Shown here in pieces: positions 7,686 to 14,459 of a stretch of 17,390 nucleotides of DNA. The notes beneath the pieces were generated by a model. It did no database searches. It was not told the DNA's origin and saw only the letters and a list, made by a program, of their open reading frames with translations. Where the stretch lies: NCBI GenBank assembly GCA_036258195.1, contig DATAED010000017.1, forward strand, positions 1-17,390, read 5' to 3'. Numbering within the stretch: position 1 is the first letter of the stretch; each line of letters opens with the position of its first letter. Made by a program: the position numbers and the translations under genes. The stretch is from JAKAIY01 sp036258195. GTDB taxonomy: Bacteria > Chloroflexota > Ktedonobacteria > Ktedonobacterales > JADMIN01.

Positions 7686-8477
7686 ATGGAATACGGTCTG
7701 CGCGGCAAGACTGCGATAGTGGCGGGCGCCAGTCAGGGCATTGGCCGCGAGATCGCTCGGGCGCTGCACAGCGAAGGCGTCGTCGTCATGCTGGTCGGCC
7801 AGCATCGCGCGCGGCTCGACCAGACCGCGCGCGACCTGCGCGGCACGGGCGACCAGGCCGCCCTGCACACCGTCGTCGCCGATCTCAGCCTGCTGGGCGA
7901 GGTCGAGCGCGTGGTGAACGAGGCGATCCAGCGCATGGGCCACGTCGACATCCTCATCAACTCCGCAGCCCGCAGCAAGTATGAAGGCTTCTTCAGCATG
8001 TCCGATGCGGACATCCAGGAGGCCTGGCAGGTGAAAGGGCTGGGGTATGTGCGGCTCGTGCGCGCTGTGGGGCCGCACATGATGCAGCGCGGCGACGGAC
8101 GCATCGTCAATATCGTCGGCACGGCGGCGCGCATCCCCACCGCCGACTTCATCGCGGGCAGCATGGTCAACGCCGCGCTGGTCAACTTCACGCGCGGTGT
8201 CTCGCGCGAGCTGGCCCGCCACAACGTCCGCATCAACTCGATCAGCCCCGGCTGGACCCTGACCGAGAACCTGCGCCGCAGCATCGAGATGAAAGCCAAT
8301 GCGCAGGGCATCGAGGTCTCCGAAGCGTTGCAGCGCGAGGCGCGCGCCATCCCCACCGGGCGCCATGTGACGATGGCCGAGATCGCCAACATGACGCTAC
8401 TGGCCGTCTCGGATCTGTGCCCCAGCCTGACGGGCGAAGACATCATCATCGATGGCGGCGCAACCCCCTCGATCTGA
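7686..8477 (+). CDS. Short-chain dehydrogenase/reductase-like protein with atypical active site
   Basis: This is a Rossmann-fold SDR protein of 263 residues. The nucleotide-binding glycine motif is AGASQGIG (13-20), followed by NSAA at 92-95 in place of NNAG. Structural motifs such as RIVNIVG, VRINSISPGW and the C-terminal GEDIIIDGG are also present. The usual catalytic triad is not: the YxxxK segment reads FIAGS (Phe155, Ser159) and the active-site Ser region reads NIVGTA (Val144, Gly145). The protein probably binds NAD(P)(H), but standard carbonyl reduction is doubtful. The ATG at 7686 fits the family N-terminus. An in-frame ATG at 7656 would add 10 low-complexity residues. The only Shine-Dalgarno-like sequence (AAAGGAG, 7630-7636) is 19 nt from the earlier ATG, so the start remains uncertain. 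The substrate cannot be inferred. Confidence 0.88.
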   Translation: MEYGLRGKTAIVAGASQGIGREIARALHSEGVVVMLVGQHRARLDQTARDLRGTGDQAALHTVVADLSLLGEVERVVNEAIQRMGHVDILINSAARSKYEGFFSMSDADIQEAWQVKGLGYVRLVRAVGPHMMQRGDGRIVNIVGTAARIPTADFIAGSMVNAALVNFTRGVSRELARHNVRINSISPGWTLTENLRRSIEMKANAQGIEVSEALQREARAIPTGRHVTMAEIANMTLLAVSDLCPSLTGEDIIIDGGATPSI

Positions 8478-8532
8478 TGGGTCGCTGATGGATCGGCCTG
8501 GCCACTTTTTGGCCCATTCGCCCGCCGAGCGC

Positions 8533-8561
8533 TTGCGCGTGTGGCGCGCGGCCCGTATAAT
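8533..8561 (+). promoter_or_regulatory. Promoter for the CoxG-like gene
   Basis: TTGCGC (8533-8538) and a perfect TATAAT (8556-8561) are 17 nt apart. Transcription would begin near 8568, giving a GC-rich leader of about 120 nt before the ATG at 8690. The promoter makes the gene independent of the upstream SDR gene. Confidence 0.75.
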
Positions 8562-8689
8562 GGCCGCGGCACCCGGCGCAGCGACTATAGCGCCCCTGGC
8601 GGAGCGCATCGCCCGCGCCGACGCCGCAGGCCGCGCGTGATCGTCGCGCGTCTACCGTCGAGTTGTGAGGAAGGGAAGATTCGTTTCCT

Positions 8690-9106
8690 ATGGAACTGAG
8701 TGGTAGCCACAATTTCTCCGCAAGCCCGCAGGCCGTCTGGGATGCGCTGCACAATCCCGCGACCCTGCAGAATGCGGCGGGTCTTCAGAATGTCCAGTGG
8801 GGGGACAACTCGCTGACGGCGACTGTCAACCTGCCCAACCTTGGGCCGATCAGCGGCGGCGCGCGCACCGTAACGGTCTCGGTCGATGAGAACACCACCC
8901 CCAGTCACCTGAAGATGTCGCTCAACCGCAGCATCATCAACGCCAGCGGCACGGTGGACATCGCCCCCAACGGCAGCGGCTCGACTCTGACCTACAATGC
9001 GGAAGCCAAGGTCAGCGGCCCGCTATCGGCGTTCGAGGGTGTGGTCAAGCCGATGGTGCAGAGCCAGATCAACCAGTTCTTTGCGAAACTCGAGCAGGCG
9101 CTCTAA
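8690..9106 (+). CDS. CoxG-like SRPBCC domain protein
   Basis: This 138-residue protein has the layout of the CoxG (carbon monoxide dehydrogenase subunit G) branch of the SRPBCC/START-like fold. It opens with MELSGSHNFSASPQAVWDAL, a beta strand followed by the helix with the family's VW-xAL signature. Next come a short helix, alternating strands, LGPISGGA at 51-58, and a long C-terminal helix ending NQFFAKLEQAL. There is no signal peptide or membrane segment. CoxG proteins assist CO dehydrogenase maturation or membrane attachment, but many are found without cox genes, as here; a general hydrophobic-ligand or lipid-binding role is as likely. GAGGAAGG/GGGAAG stretches at 8667-8678 serve as the ribosome binding site, about 11 nt from the ATG. 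It has its own promoter and terminator, so it is monocistronic. Confidence 0.85.
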   Translation: MELSGSHNFSASPQAVWDALHNPATLQNAAGLQNVQWGDNSLTATVNLPNLGPISGGARTVTVSVDENTTPSHLKMSLNRSIINASGTVDIAPNGSGSTLTYNAEAKVSGPLSAFEGVVKPMVQSQINQFFAKLEQAL

Positions 9107-9129
9107 CATCGCACTGCGCGACTGGTATG

Positions 9130-9165
9130 AGGACGGCTCGATGCTGAGCCGTCCTTTCTTGTTCG
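9130..9165 (+). terminator. Intrinsic terminator after the CoxG-like gene
   Basis: AGGACGGCTC (9130-9139) and GAGCCGTCCT (9146-9155) form a perfect 10-bp stem with a 6-nt loop. A T-rich tail (TTTCTTGTTC) follows directly. It begins 23 nt after the stop codon. This is the clearest intrinsic terminator in the window. Confidence 0.9.
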
Positions 9166-9175
9166 TTCTCCACCT

Positions 9176-9197
9176 GCTCGCTCGTCGGCGAGCGAGC
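9176..9197. other. 9-bp hairpin with TCGG loop upstream of the cocE-like gene
   Basis: GCTCGCTCG (9176-9184) and CGAGCGAGC (9189-9197) pair perfectly around TCGG, a UNCG-type tetraloop. It follows the terminator and precedes the hydrolase gene by about 50 nt. Its role is unknown; it may be a second terminator element for either strand or part of the next gene's leader. I saw no convincing promoter between 9107 and 9249. Confidence 0.4.
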
Positions 9198-9249
9198 GCC
9201 GCCTGAACCCCGGTGAAAGCGCATGCCACGGTGAGGAGGACAGCCGAAG

Positions 9250-10998
9250 ATGAATCCGCAGCCAGCTTCCAGAGTGACCGTGCAGTACGATGTGCCAGCG
9301 ACCATGCGCGACGGCGTGACGCTGCGCGCCAATGTTTATCGCCCCGATGACGGCGGCGCAGGGACATATCCCGTCCTGCTGACTCGCCTCCCCTACGGCA
9401 AAGACCTCCCCATCGGCTCCAGCGTCATCGACCCTGCACAGGCAGCGCGGCGCGGCTACATCGTCGCCATTCAGGATGTGCGTGGCACATTCACCTCAGA
9501 GGGCGCCTGGTATCCCTTTAAGTATGAACATGAGGATGGGCTGGACAGCGTGGCGTGGGCTGCGCAGTTGCCGGGCAGCAATGGCCAGGTGGGCATGTTT
9601 GGCGCGTCGTACTTCGGACAGACGCAGTGGATGGCCTCGACGGCCCCGGAGCTGCACGCCATGGCCCCTGTCATCACGTGGGCCGACGCTCAGGAGACGT
9701 CCCTGCGCAATGGCGTGCTGGAGTGGGGCGTGCAGGCAAGCTGGCTCATGCAGCAAGGCATCGGGCAGATCTTCCGTCGCTATGCAAATGACCCGCAGGC
9801 GCTGGGCAAGGCGCTCTATGGACTGGTCGGAGCCTACGATACGTTGCCGACGCAGGGCTACTCCTCACTGCCACTCGATCAGTTCGGCCCACTAACCGCG
9901 CTCGACCTCAATCAGCCCCTCGTCGATGCCATCCACGGGCGCCACACCGGCGAGTACCCTGGCCTGCCGCATGGCCCGCAGCCCTACGATGCGGTCGATC
10001 TGCCCATGCTGCATATCGGCGGCTGGTATGACCTCTTCTTGGATGGCACGATCCGCAATTTCCAGGAGATGCAGCGACGCGGGCGCCAGGGACAATATCT
10101 GCTGATTGGGCCGTGGTCGCATGGCGTCTTCACTCCGCTGATCGGCGATCTCTACTTCGGAACGGCCTCCTCTGGCGGCCTGATGGATCTCCAGGTCGAC
10201 CTGATGAGCTTCCATCTCCAGTTCTTCGACCGCTGGATCAAAGGACAGCCCGGCCCATTCGACCGCCAGGCGCCGGTCAAATATTTCGTCATGGGCGCCA
10301 ACGTCTGGAAGAGCGCCGAGACCTGGCCGCCCGCTGGTGTCACCGAGCAGCGCTGGTATCTGCACAGCGCGGGCCGCGCCAACTCCGCTGCTGGCGACGG
10401 CGCGTTGAGCCAGACGCAGCCCGGCGCCGAGCCAACCGACCACTACACGTACGATCCACTGCATCCCACGCCCACCGTCGGCGGGGCAACGCTGCTGCAT
10501 GCCGTCTTCCGCGCAGGCCCGCGCGACCAGGCCGAGGTGGAGCGGCGCGAGGATACGCTGGTCTACACCTCCGCGCCAGTCGAGCAGCCACTGGAAGTGA
10601 GCGGCCCCGTCAGCGTCACGCTGCACGTCGCTACCGACGCGCCCGACACCGATTTCGTCGCGCGGCTGGTCGATGTCTACCCCGATGGCCGCGCGATGCC
10701 CCTCACCGACGGCATCACTCGCATGCGCTTCCGCGATGGCGTCGGCGCAACGGCCGAGCCGCTCAGTGCCGACCAATCGTATGCCATCACCATCGATCTG
10801 TGGTCCACCAGCGTCGTCTTCCTGCCCGGCCATCGCGTCCGCCTGGATGTCACCAGCAGCAACTTCCCGCGCTGGGAGCGCAATCTGAACACAGGCCAGT
10901 CGAATGCGGCTACCACCGAGACGCGCCCGGCGCGCCAGCGCATCCTGCACGACGCCGAGCATCCATCGTACGTCGCGCTCTTCGTGGCGCCGCGCTAA
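9250..10998 (+). CDS. CocE/NonD family alpha/beta hydrolase (peptidase S15-like)
   Basis: This 582-residue protein has the length and architecture of Rhodococcus cocaine esterase CocE and related X-Pro dipeptidyl-peptidase-like hydrolases. An alpha/beta hydrolase core with a helical cap makes up the first ~330 residues. A C-terminal jelly-roll domain follows (about 345-582), containing PLEVSGPVSVTLHVATDAPDTDF and DVYPDG motifs. The catalytic triad is Ser120 (FGASYFG), Asp261 (GGWYDLFLDG) and His291 (GPWSHGVF), almost the same positions as in CocE (117, 259, 287). No signal peptide is seen, so it is likely cytoplasmic. Substrates in the family range from esters to amides and acyl peptides, and the sequence does not settle which. 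GAGGAGGA (9233-9240) lies 9 nt before the ATG. The alpha-mannosidase gene starts 12 nt downstream, so the two are probably co-transcribed. Confidence 0.95.
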   Translation: MNPQPASRVTVQYDVPATMRDGVTLRANVYRPDDGGAGTYPVLLTRLPYGKDLPIGSSVIDPAQAARRGYIVAIQDVRGTFTSEGAWYPFKYEHEDGLDSVAWAAQLPGSNGQVGMFGASYFGQTQWMASTAPELHAMAPVITWADAQETSLRNGVLEWGVQASWLMQQGIGQIFRRYANDPQALGKALYGLVGAYDTLPTQGYSSLPLDQFGPLTALDLNQPLVDAIHGRHTGEYPGLPHGPQPYDAVDLPMLHIGGWYDLFLDGTIRNFQEMQRRGRQGQYLLIGPWSHGVFTPLIGDLYFGTASSGGLMDLQVDLMSFHLQFFDRWIKGQPGPFDRQAPVKYFVMGANVWKSAETWPPAGVTEQRWYLHSAGRANSAAGDGALSQTQPGAEPTDHYTYDPLHPTPTVGGATLLHAVFRAGPRDQAEVERREDTLVYTSAPVEQPLEVSGPVSVTLHVATDAPDTDFVARLVDVYPDGRAMPLTDGITRMRFRDGVGATAEPLSADQSYAITIDLWSTSVVFLPGHRVRLDVTSSNFPRWERNLNTGQSNAATTETRPARQRILHDAEHPSYVALFVAPR

Positions 10999-11010
10999 CC
11001 CGGAGGCGTC

Positions 11011-14000
11011 ATGAAGCCGACAACGCATCGCATCCGGCGAGGGCTGCAAGACCTGGCCACGGCCATGTATCGTCAGCGTGAGCCGCTGCGCGACCTGCGT
11101 CTGCTGCCGCTGGGCGCCGAGATCCCGCCGCAGGAGGCGCCCATCCCCGACGCCGCGACGACCGGCTGGCGAGCCATCGCGCCTGGCGAGAGCTGGGGCG
11201 GACGCGATGAGAATATCTGGCTGCATGGCGAGGCGAGCCTCCCGACGCAGTGGCGCGCGGCGCAGCGCACCGGTGACTATGCCATCGCCCTGCGCCTGCT
11301 GCTGGGCGTCAGCAGTGATTTTGGCTGGCCAGAGGGTTTGCTCTACGTCAACCACAGGCTGCTACAGGGCATCAACCAGCACCATCCCGATGTGCTGCTG
11401 CCCGCCGAGGTTGCGCAAGCGGAGACGCTCATCTGCGACGTGCGCGCGTGGAGTGGCATGCGCGCACGCCCGCATCGCATCGAGTACGCCGAAGTCGCGC
11501 TGCTCAATCGCGAGGTGGAGGCGCTCTATCACCTGCTGCTGGCGGGTTGCGACCAGGTCGTCACGCTCGCTGAGGCTGACTCGCTGATCTCACCGCTGGC
11601 GCAGGCGCTTGACGACGCCTGGGATCAGCTTGATCTGCGCAGCCCCGCCGACCCCGCGCTGGATGCCTCCGCACACGCCGCCCTGGCCAGTCTGCGCGTG
11701 CGGCTGGCCGAGCTACGCGCACAGTATGATCCCACCGAGCGGCCCAGGGTCGTCGCCATCGGCCATGGGCATCTCGATGTGGCGTGGCTCTGGCAGACGC
11801 GCCACACCCGCGAGAAGGCCGTGCGCACCTTCAGCGTCGCCACCGCGCTCATGGATCTCTACCCCGAATACCGCTTCCTGCACAGCACGCCGCAGGTCTT
11901 CGCCTGGCTCGCGCAGGACTATCCCGACGTCTTCGCGCGAACCCAGCGGCGCGTGGCGGAGGGTCGCTTCGAGGCGGCGGGCGCACTGTGGCTGGAGTCC
12001 GACACCAATCTCGTCTCCGGCGAGTCGTTTGTGCGCCAGATTCTCTACGGCCAGCGCTACCTGCGCGAGACATTCGGCGCGGAGTATGACACGCTCTGGC
12101 TGCCCGACACCTTCGGCTATAGCTATGCCCTGCCGCAGATCATGCTGCGCGCGGGTCTACGCGCCTTCATGACCACCAAGATGAGCTGGAGCGACACCAA
12201 TCGCATCCCCTACGACACCTTCCGCTGGCGTGGGCTGGATGGCAGCGAGACGCTGGCGCATTTCGTCACCACGCCGTGGCTGCCCATCAATCCGGAGTTC
12301 GACACCGATACCTACAATGCCCGGCTCGACGCGCCCTCCGTCCACGCACTCTGGCGGCGCTATCGTGGCAAAGCGAACAACCGCGACCTGCTGCTGATCT
12401 ACGGCCACGGCGATGGCGGAGCTGGCCCGACTCGCCAGCACATCGAGAGCTACCGTGCGCTGCGCGAGCTGCCCGGACTGCCTGATGTGACGCTGGGACG
12501 CGCCGACGACTACTTCCACAGGCTGCGCGAGCGCGTCTGGAGCCAGCCCGATCTGCCGCGCTGGGATGGCGAGCTGTATCTGGAATATCATCGCGGCGTC
12601 TACACCACGCAGGCATGGCTCAAGCGCCTGCACCGCCGCATCGAGGAGCGCCTGCTGCTGGCCGAGTCGCTGGACGCCGCGCGCTGGGCGCAGGCTCGCA
12701 TGCAGGGCGGCGACGCGCCTGATGAGCGCGCCACGCTCGACGACGCCTGGCGCACGCTGCTCTTGCACGAGTTCCACGACATCCTTCCCGGCTCTTCGAT
12801 TGGCCCAGTCTACGCCGACGCCCGCGTGGCGCTCACGGCGCTGGCTCACAAACTCAATGACTTCATCGCGCAGGCCGAGCATGACCTCGCCGCGCTGGTC
12901 GGCGCGACGGATTGCTGGCTGCTGCACAATCCCAGCCCGCTCGCCACACCCGGCGCGTCGGCCATCGTGGCGCTGCCGCTCGTGCCAGAGCAGGAGGCGC
13001 CCACGCTCGTCAATCCCAGCGCCTACACGCCCAGGCTCCCTGGGCAGACCGCCGCGCTCAGACTCCCCATGCAGGACGTCACGCAGCCAGATGGCAGCCG
13101 GGTGGCGCTGTATTCGACGCCAGCCATCGCCGGACGCGGCTGGCTGGCGCTGCGGCAGGGCCAGCCGGAGAAGCCGCACTCGCACCCAGCCGATACGTCG
13201 CGCCCCAGCGCCACGGCGACCGAGGATGGCGGCGCCGTCCTGGAGAGCACGCACTATCGGCTGACGCTCAGCCCCCTCGGCGAGATCACTTCGCTAATAG
13301 ATAAGCGCGTAGAGGGCGGGCGCGAGCTGATGCAGGAGGGCTGCGTTGGCAATCAATTCATCGCCTTCGAAGATCGCCCGCGCAACTTCGACGCCTGGGA
13401 TATCGACGCGGGCTACACGCGCAAGCCATACCCCATCACTGATGCGCGGCTGATGGCGCCGGAGCGCGGGCCGCTGCGCGCCACGGTGCGCGTGCGGCGC
13501 ACGTTCCTCAACAGCGTGATCGAGCAGGACATCTCGCTCTACCACAGCCTGCCGCGCATCGACTTCGCCACACGCGCTGAGTGGCATGACCAGCACATCC
13601 TGCTCAAGGTGGCGTTTCCGCTCGATCTGCGCACGACGCAGGCGCGCTCTGAGATACAGTACGGCAGCGTCACCCGCCCGACGCACCAGAACACGTCGTG
13701 GGATCAGGCGCGCTTCGAGACGGTGGCGCATCGCTGGGTCGATCTCTCGGAGGGCGACTACGGCGTGGCGCTGCTCAACGATGGTCGCTACGGCCACGAC
13801 ATCCACGACAACGTCGTGCGGCTCAGCGTGCTGCGCTCGCCCACCTCGCCTGATCCCGACGCCGATCAAGGCGCGCATGAGGTGACGTTCAGCCTGCTGC
13901 CGCACCCGGGCGCGTGGCCCGCTGGCGACGTGATCGCGCATGGCTACGCGCTGAATCGCCCGCTGCGCCTCACTCCGCCCATACTGGAAAGTGGAGAGTC

Positions 14001-14355
14001 AAATCCAGAGGCGCCCGCCAGCGCGCCGCCGACGCTCTTCGCCGTGGATGGGTCAGCGGTGGTTATCGAGGCGGTCAAGCGCGCCGCCGAGGGCGACGAC
14101 CTGATCGTCCGGCTCTATGAGTCCACCGGCAGCCGGGTCGCTGCGCAGATCACCTGCGCCAATCCCATCGCCAGCGTCGTCGAAGCCGATCTGCTGGAGC
14201 GCCCGCTGACGCCCGAAAGCAGCCCGGCCTTCGACCTGTGGCAGGCGTCGGCGGTGGCCTCGCACGACGCGCCAGAGGCGAGCGAGGCGGGGTGGCGCTG
14301 TCAGTTTCGCCCATTCGAGATTCGCACGTTCCGGGTGTCGTTGCGCCTGCCCTGA
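11011..14355 (+). CDS. Glycoside hydrolase family 38 alpha-mannosidase
   Basis: This 1114-residue enzyme belongs to the cytosolic MAN2C1-like branch of GH38, which releases alpha-linked mannose by a retaining, metal-dependent mechanism. An N-terminal accessory region (about 1-245) precedes the catalytic domain, which opens at GHGHLDVAWLW with metal ligands His254 and Asp256. The nucleophile is Asp366 in WLPDTFGYS, and His466 in YGHGDGG is the fourth expected ligand. The middle helical domain follows near 515-600 (WDGELYLEYHRGVYTTQ), then large beta domains from about 690. There is no signal peptide, so it probably acts in the cytoplasm on imported oligosaccharides or on internal glycan. GGAGG at 11002-11006 is 4 nt before the ATG, which is close but usable. 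Its position 12 nt after the CocE-like gene suggests translational linkage. Active-site residues are intact; the exact linkage preference is not predictable. Confidence 0.95.
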   Translation: MKPTTHRIRRGLQDLATAMYRQREPLRDLRLLPLGAEIPPQEAPIPDAATTGWRAIAPGESWGGRDENIWLHGEASLPTQWRAAQRTGDYAIALRLLLGVSSDFGWPEGLLYVNHRLLQGINQHHPDVLLPAEVAQAETLICDVRAWSGMRARPHRIEYAEVALLNREVEALYHLLLAGCDQVVTLAEADSLISPLAQALDDAWDQLDLRSPADPALDASAHAALASLRVRLAELRAQYDPTERPRVVAIGHGHLDVAWLWQTRHTREKAVRTFSVATALMDLYPEYRFLHSTPQVFAWLAQDYPDVFARTQRRVAEGRFEAAGALWLESDTNLVSGESFVRQILYGQRYLRETFGAEYDTLWLPDTFGYSYALPQIMLRAGLRAFMTTKMSWSDTNRIPYDTFRWRGLDGSETLAHFVTTPWLPINPEFDTDTYNARLDAPSVHALWRRYRGKANNRDLLLIYGHGDGGAGPTRQHIESYRALRELPGLPDVTLGRADDYFHRLRERVWSQPDLPRWDGELYLEYHRGVYTTQAWLKRLHRRIEERLLLAESLDAARWAQARMQGGDAPDERATLDDAWRTLLLHEFHDILPGSSIGPVYADARVALTALAHKLNDFIAQAEHDLAALVGATDCWLLHNPSPLATPGASAIVALPLVPEQEAPTLVNPSAYTPRLPGQTAALRLPMQDVTQPDGSRVALYSTPAIAGRGWLALRQGQPEKPHSHPADTSRPSATATEDGGAVLESTHYRLTLSPLGEITSLIDKRVEGGRELMQEGCVGNQFIAFEDRPRNFDAWDIDAGYTRKPYPITDARLMAPERGPLRATVRVRRTFLNSVIEQDISLYHSLPRIDFATRAEWHDQHILLKVAFPLDLRTTQARSEIQYGSVTRPTHQNTSWDQARFETVAHRWVDLSEGDYGVALLNDGRYGHDIHDNVVRLSVLRSPTSPDPDADQGAHEVTFSLLPHPGAWPAGDVIAHGYALNRPLRLTPPILESGESNPEAPASAPPTLFAVDGSAVVIEAVKRAAEGDDLIVRLYESTGSRVAAQITCANPIASVVEADLLERPLTPESSPAFDLWQASAVASHDAPEASEAGWRCQFRPFEIRTFRVSLRLP

Positions 14356-14380
14356 CCAGTCATGCCCTCGCCGATATATA
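14352..14380 (+). promoter_or_regulatory. Possible promoter for the fused dehydratase gene
   Basis: CTGACC (14352-14357), overlapping the mannosidase stop codon, and TATATA (14375-14380) are 17 nt apart. The leader after it could form two small hairpins: CTGCG-GCGT-CGCAG at 14388-14401 and GCGCGC-GTG-GCGCGC at 14421-14435. The hexamers are only moderate matches, so read-through from the mannosidase gene remains possible. Confidence 0.35.
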
Positions 14381-14459
14381 CTGAATACTGCGGCGTCGCA
14401 GCCGCCCCGAACCGACCCTCGCGCGCGTGGCGCGCAGGTACGAAGGAGTACACAGCCCG

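Noticed and set aside
7371..8366. Long open minus-strand frame extending the ABM protein by over 330 residues
   Set aside because: It is antisense to the well-supported SDR gene, has low-complexity composition, and the ABM domain has its own ATG and strong Shine-Dalgarno sequence at 7370.
9892..11355. 487-codon minus-strand frame opposite the hydrolase and mannosidase genes
   Set aside because: It runs across two conserved plus-strand genes and their ribosome binding site and shows no family motif.
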